A stretch of DNA of 64,000 nt from Arbacia lixula (lineage: Eukaryota > Echinodermata > Echinoidea > Arbacioida > Arbaciidae): contig OZ022589.1 in NCBI GenBank assembly GCA_963669155.1, positions 3,909,680 to 3,973,679 on the forward strand, in the 5' to 3' direction. The position numbers and the translations under genes were made by a program. The notes under the pieces were generated by a model. That model had not been told where the DNA came from and did not search any database. It was given only the letters and a program-made list of their open reading frames with translations. Numbering within the stretch: position 1 is the first letter of the stretch; each line of letters begins with the position of its first letter. Positions 46,131 through 64,000 of this stretch are shown piece by piece.

Positions 46131-49100
46131 TTATACTGTACTTGTCCACAAGTAGAGGTCTATGTCTCGTTTTCACTTAGACTATTTTTTTTTTTTTTTT
46201 TACATGCAAGCCTGTGATTATTTGCCAAGAATTTTCATAAACGCGCTTGCGAAGAGTCTATTAGTATTAAACTGCCGCTCCACTGCCTTGCGAGTAAGGG
46301 CAAGGTATAGATCTAGTAGTAGTAGTAGGCCTATGTGATCTGATGCATATACTGTGTATATTTTGATTTAGGCCTACTGGCTGTGTGATTGAGTTTTTTT
46401 TCTATATAAACATTTTAAAAAGTTTTTCTACTCTTTGTCGATCAATATGAAATGCAAAAGATACGGTATGCAAGTTGCCACATACGATACGGTACTGCGT
46501 ACAAAATTAAAAATCGCAATGAAAATACGGTAGCCGGGCAGAGGCCGGGGATGTACAGTGAGTCCCGGCGTAGGTGGGCCCGGGCGTATGCGGGTATTAT
46601 CACATTGTACCCCTGCTAGCTGCTAGAGGGGGCGGGGACATAGCGGGGGATGTACTGAAAATGAGTGCCCGGCAGGGCCGGGATTTCTAGTTATTGTAGC
46701 GGGAATGTAGGCGGGGATGTCACACAGGCAAAACGTACAGTCCCCGCTATGTCCCAGGACCCCCAGGGCCGGGAATGTAATTGACAAGAGTAATTGCTTT
46801 GATATCAGTTTGATATCAGGGAAGGGGGGGGGGGGAGAATAGGGGATGGGGGATGGAGTACTCCATGGGGGGGAGGCGGAGTGGCTTCATCTTCATCTTC
46901 ATCCCCGCCCCACCCCCACCCCCTCATTAACATTAGTAAATGTGTACTTGTAAATAAGAGAAAAAGACCAACCCTTTAAAAAACGCTAGCTCAGCAATTA
47001 TAATTACATTCATATATATATTCATGTTTTAAAATCTCTTTCCTTTAATTCACTAGCTCTTTCTTGTAACCTCTCTCTCCCTTCCTTTTGTTTTCTTACA
47101 TGCTACCAGGGGGGTGTCCCTTACACCTCCCTAGTGCTACGTAGTTCATTTTCTACAACTGCTTTTCTATTTGTGCGAGGTACTAGTATGACTGTAGCAG
47201 TGTACAATGGACTTCTGCAGGCCTACGGTGGTGAGCATGATTTGCAGTGCATGCAAACACACTGATGATGAAACATCGCTCGTCGAGTGAGCGTAGACGC
47301 ACACCGAGCGGTTTCATTGAATTAAATAGCAAAAAAACACAGGCTTGCGTGTGAAAAAAAAAAATATGCGTCCCGGGGCAAGTGTGAGTAGACTGCTCTG
47401 CACAGTCAGTACAGGACTATGTTACTGTGGTCGAATTACCGTGTGTGTGAATGTGAGTGAAGTATGTGACAGTGAATAAATGTGACGTTTTCCACATGTA
47501 CACTAGTCTTAGTCTAGACTGGACTAGAGAGACTATAGACTCGACTATAGACTATAGACTCGACTGTAGACAGAATGACAACTCTAAGTCTAACCTCAGC
47601 TCTAACTCCAATAGTTAGCACTTAGGTGATTCTCGAATACAACTCTAACCTCAGCTCTAAATGCTGGAACTGCACGGACCCTGTCGCATCTATTGTTCTC
47701 AATCGGACGATCCTTTAGAACAATAGTGGCTTTTGGAAAGCTGAGTTGTGTAATTAGGACTGTGAAAAGTAAATAAATTAGTATTACACGTTCTATGATA
47801 ACGTTTCGGTGCTAGTTCACAAGTGTATCCACGGCAGCCTACGCGACTAGTCACGGATAGCTAGCCGTGGAGCGGTCCCAGTCTAGGCCAGCTAGGATAG
47901 GGCCCAGCTAAAGTAAACGGGCACTAATGGAGACCGAGATTTCACTTTTTTTGGACCATTCAATGGCAAAGAAGTTATCTAGGGTTAGGGTCAGAGTTAG
48001 GCTTAGAATTAGGTTACCCCGGTAAGGGTTCAAATTCATAAAATAAGTGCCAAAGTATATGGATACACTTACATGTATGAACTATCGCCAACATTTCTGC
48101 TGCATTTTGTCAGAATTCGCTACACATAAAATCAGCAGTGGCTGGGAAAGGGGTTTGCTCACTACTCTGAAGGCGAGATTCATGAAAAAGTTTAACAAAT
48201 ATTTCAAAATGTTGAGTATCATTTGAGCATTCCATAGATCAGATGGCTAGTCTAAGCAATCCAACATTTTGAGCACTGTTTAATGTTGAAAATTCACTCG
48301 TGTTCGCTTATTTATTTTTTAATGATTAAGTCAACGTGTGATTGAGATTTTTTGCATCAGTTGCGAATATCAACACATGCATGTGATGACCCCTTTCTTC
48401 AGTATTCAGACATTTATTTTAAGAATGGCATGTTTGCGTAGACTTTGTTTGACATGGTATCTTTCAACACAAATATGACCAAAATGGAAAGCAATGCATT
48501 AAAGAAATTTGATGAATTGATTTAACAGAAGAAAATGAGAGATGGATAGCACACCAATCTTCATGAAAATGATGCGTTATACATCAAGCCATAGACTAAT
48601 AAATTTATTAAACAGTACTTCGCCCCATCTTGAACAAAATCATAATTATTTCAACCTGATATTTTATCAATTATTGCAGAGTTTTGTGAGAAAGGCTATC
48701 AATTTGTCTGAAAAATCTGATCCGTTATCGATGCACGACATGTCACTGATATCTGACTTATCATTCTCTTCGAGAATTGGTTTAGCATCATTGGCGTTAA
48801 CGTAAATTCTAAATCAGATGTCGCTGGCACTGTAATGCACAAACAGGCCCCGGTTGTTATGATGATTGAGCCTGGCCTTGGCCTTGCCGGCCTAAATATT
48901 TTTATTGGTGCATCTTTAGGTGGTCTGTTGTAATCGACAGATCACCTTTTGATTTCGTCAGAATCTTCTATCTTTTGATTTTTATTCCATCCCCTCCACT
49001 TTTTTGTGGCATTTATATCTCAACAATGCACATGTCATGTTTCATCAAATTTTCATCGTATGTAACATGTGAACAGGTTCAACAATTCCAAGGTCATTAC

Positions 49101-49634
49101 ATAATTGGAACGTTATCTACGAGCAATTTAATGAAAATCGATTGAACCGATCATTTATATGTTATGATATGACATGCATAAAATTAATGATAGGACGATT
49201 AATTTCAATAACTAAAAACACATGCGTATGCGTACGTTAATTTGAAAATGCTCCAAATCAACTAAAAATTGCTTTGCATTTGTTTCAGGTCATTTCAAGC
49301 ATTTCAAAAATTTCCACGCGTGTGCACGCGTTCGCGCATTTTTTTTATGCGTAACGCGTATGCAGCATCAATTTTACCTTACTTATGGGTGATTTCAATA
49401 TTTTCAATATTTTCCTCAACATCTTCATTCACAAGAAATCCAACTCCATTGCAACTTTTGTTTGTTGCTGATGTTGTGAACAGTGTATGTCCACACTTTG
49501 ATAACTTGATGAGATTCGCTAGTCTCCTAGTTTCCGCTATTAAGTGTCCAGCATTTGTTAGCCACAAGATTTGGTCACACTGACTTTGCTCTAAACAAAA
49601 CCATGGCAACACGTACATCTACTTTTTCCCATAG
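46131..49634. other. Region upstream of the DDX23 coding exons
   Basis: The DDX23 promoter and any non-coding first exon should lie here, but I cannot place them. Contents seen: GC-rich tandem-like words GCCGGGRATGTA at 46530-46790, G-runs near 46825-46875, and the inverted repeat partner at 47577-47770. Otherwise nothing is recognised. Confidence 0.45.
47577..47770. repeat. Interspersed repeat, inverted partner of 18340-18545
   Basis: TCTAACCTCAGCTCTAA occurs twice, followed by GCATCTATTGTTCTCAATCG and AGAACAATAGTGG; this is the reverse complement of the copy in EF-hand copy 2 intron 2. Confidence 0.65.
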
Positions 49635-49657
49635 GTGACATTGGAAGGCAGTGCAAG

Positions 49658-63683
<14,026 letters not shown>

Positions 63684-63793
63684 TAGTGTAGGCAGGAAGC
63701 GTGGCATGGTTGTCTGGAAATTGTCTTATCTTTTGTCTTATCTTTTGTTGTGTCTTTCTTAGATAGTAGAGGACTAATAATGCTACAACTTGT

Positions 63794-64000
63794 TATATTC
63801 CACATACTAAGAATGTTGCTATATGATAAAGCATAGTTTTGCCCATCTGATCACCTGAGAAGAAAAGTTTGTTACACTCTAGGTGTTACACTCTTGGGTT
63901 CACTGATCTCTTCACTTCTCACAGTCCTAACGCGTGTACAATATTTTGAGTACGCAGGAAATAAAAGTGTGTTACACCCAGACTATCAATTGACTAACAG
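63794..64000. mobile_element. Third copy (partial) of the TATATTCCACAT element
   Basis: TATATTCCACATACTAAGAA, TCTGATCACCTGAGAAG and GTTACACTCTAGGTG match 19783-20010. It runs off the window. Confidence 0.75.

Overview
This is animal genomic DNA. Its genes are split by GT-AG introns, it is full of MITEs, minisatellites and retrotransposon remnants, and base composition is moderately AT-rich. A marine invertebrate deuterostome, most likely an echinoderm, fits best. The clues are a Ty3/gypsy remnant with integrase upstream of reverse transcriptase (the Gmr1-type order, reported from deuterostomes), many TTAA-flanked fold-back elements, and a conserved DDX23 gene. The species assignment is inference.

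Layout. 1-3158: truncated, frameshifted L1/Tx1-like LINE. 3585-33110: locus of three paralogous genes for small secreted EF-hand proteins. Copy 1 (+, 5264-7173) is a deletion derivative. Copy 2 (+, 16081-23056) predicts 140 aa. Copy 3 (-, 32690-28630) predicts 193 aa and is the most complete. The copies share a TATA-like/initiator core promoter with a non-coding first exon, a signal-peptide exon that starts MARY, a last intron filled with a CCCACTCCACCC-type minisatellite, a last exon that completes a second EF-hand loop, and a 3' flank ending in GGTT-type repeats. Copies 2 and 3 face each other tail to tail, so their GGTT and AACC tails form a large imperfect inverted repeat (24362-27937).

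31555-49634: gene-poor DNA with a LINE 3' end and its GAA tail, TIR elements, an AACTGGT minisatellite (37530-39390), a tRNA-like sequence, and a 3.6-kb Harbinger-like element with a TTA target duplication (42507-46130).

49635-63682 (+, runs off the window): first eight visible exons of DDX23 (PRP28/U5-100K), the spliceosomal DEAD-box helicase. They cover the RS/RD domain, the linker and the Q motif plus Walker A. Its introns hold a decayed Gmr1-like retroelement, a palindromic Tc1 derivative, several MITEs, and, unusually, decayed tandem copies of DDX23's own exon edges with their splice sites. One of these is an open, phase-compatible 81-nt candidate cassette exon.

The two gene systems are functionally unrelated: one predicts secreted calcium-binding proteins, the other nuclear splicing. 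The strongest leads are the exon-edge duplications in DDX23 and the degenerating EF-hand cluster that carries its minisatellites with it.
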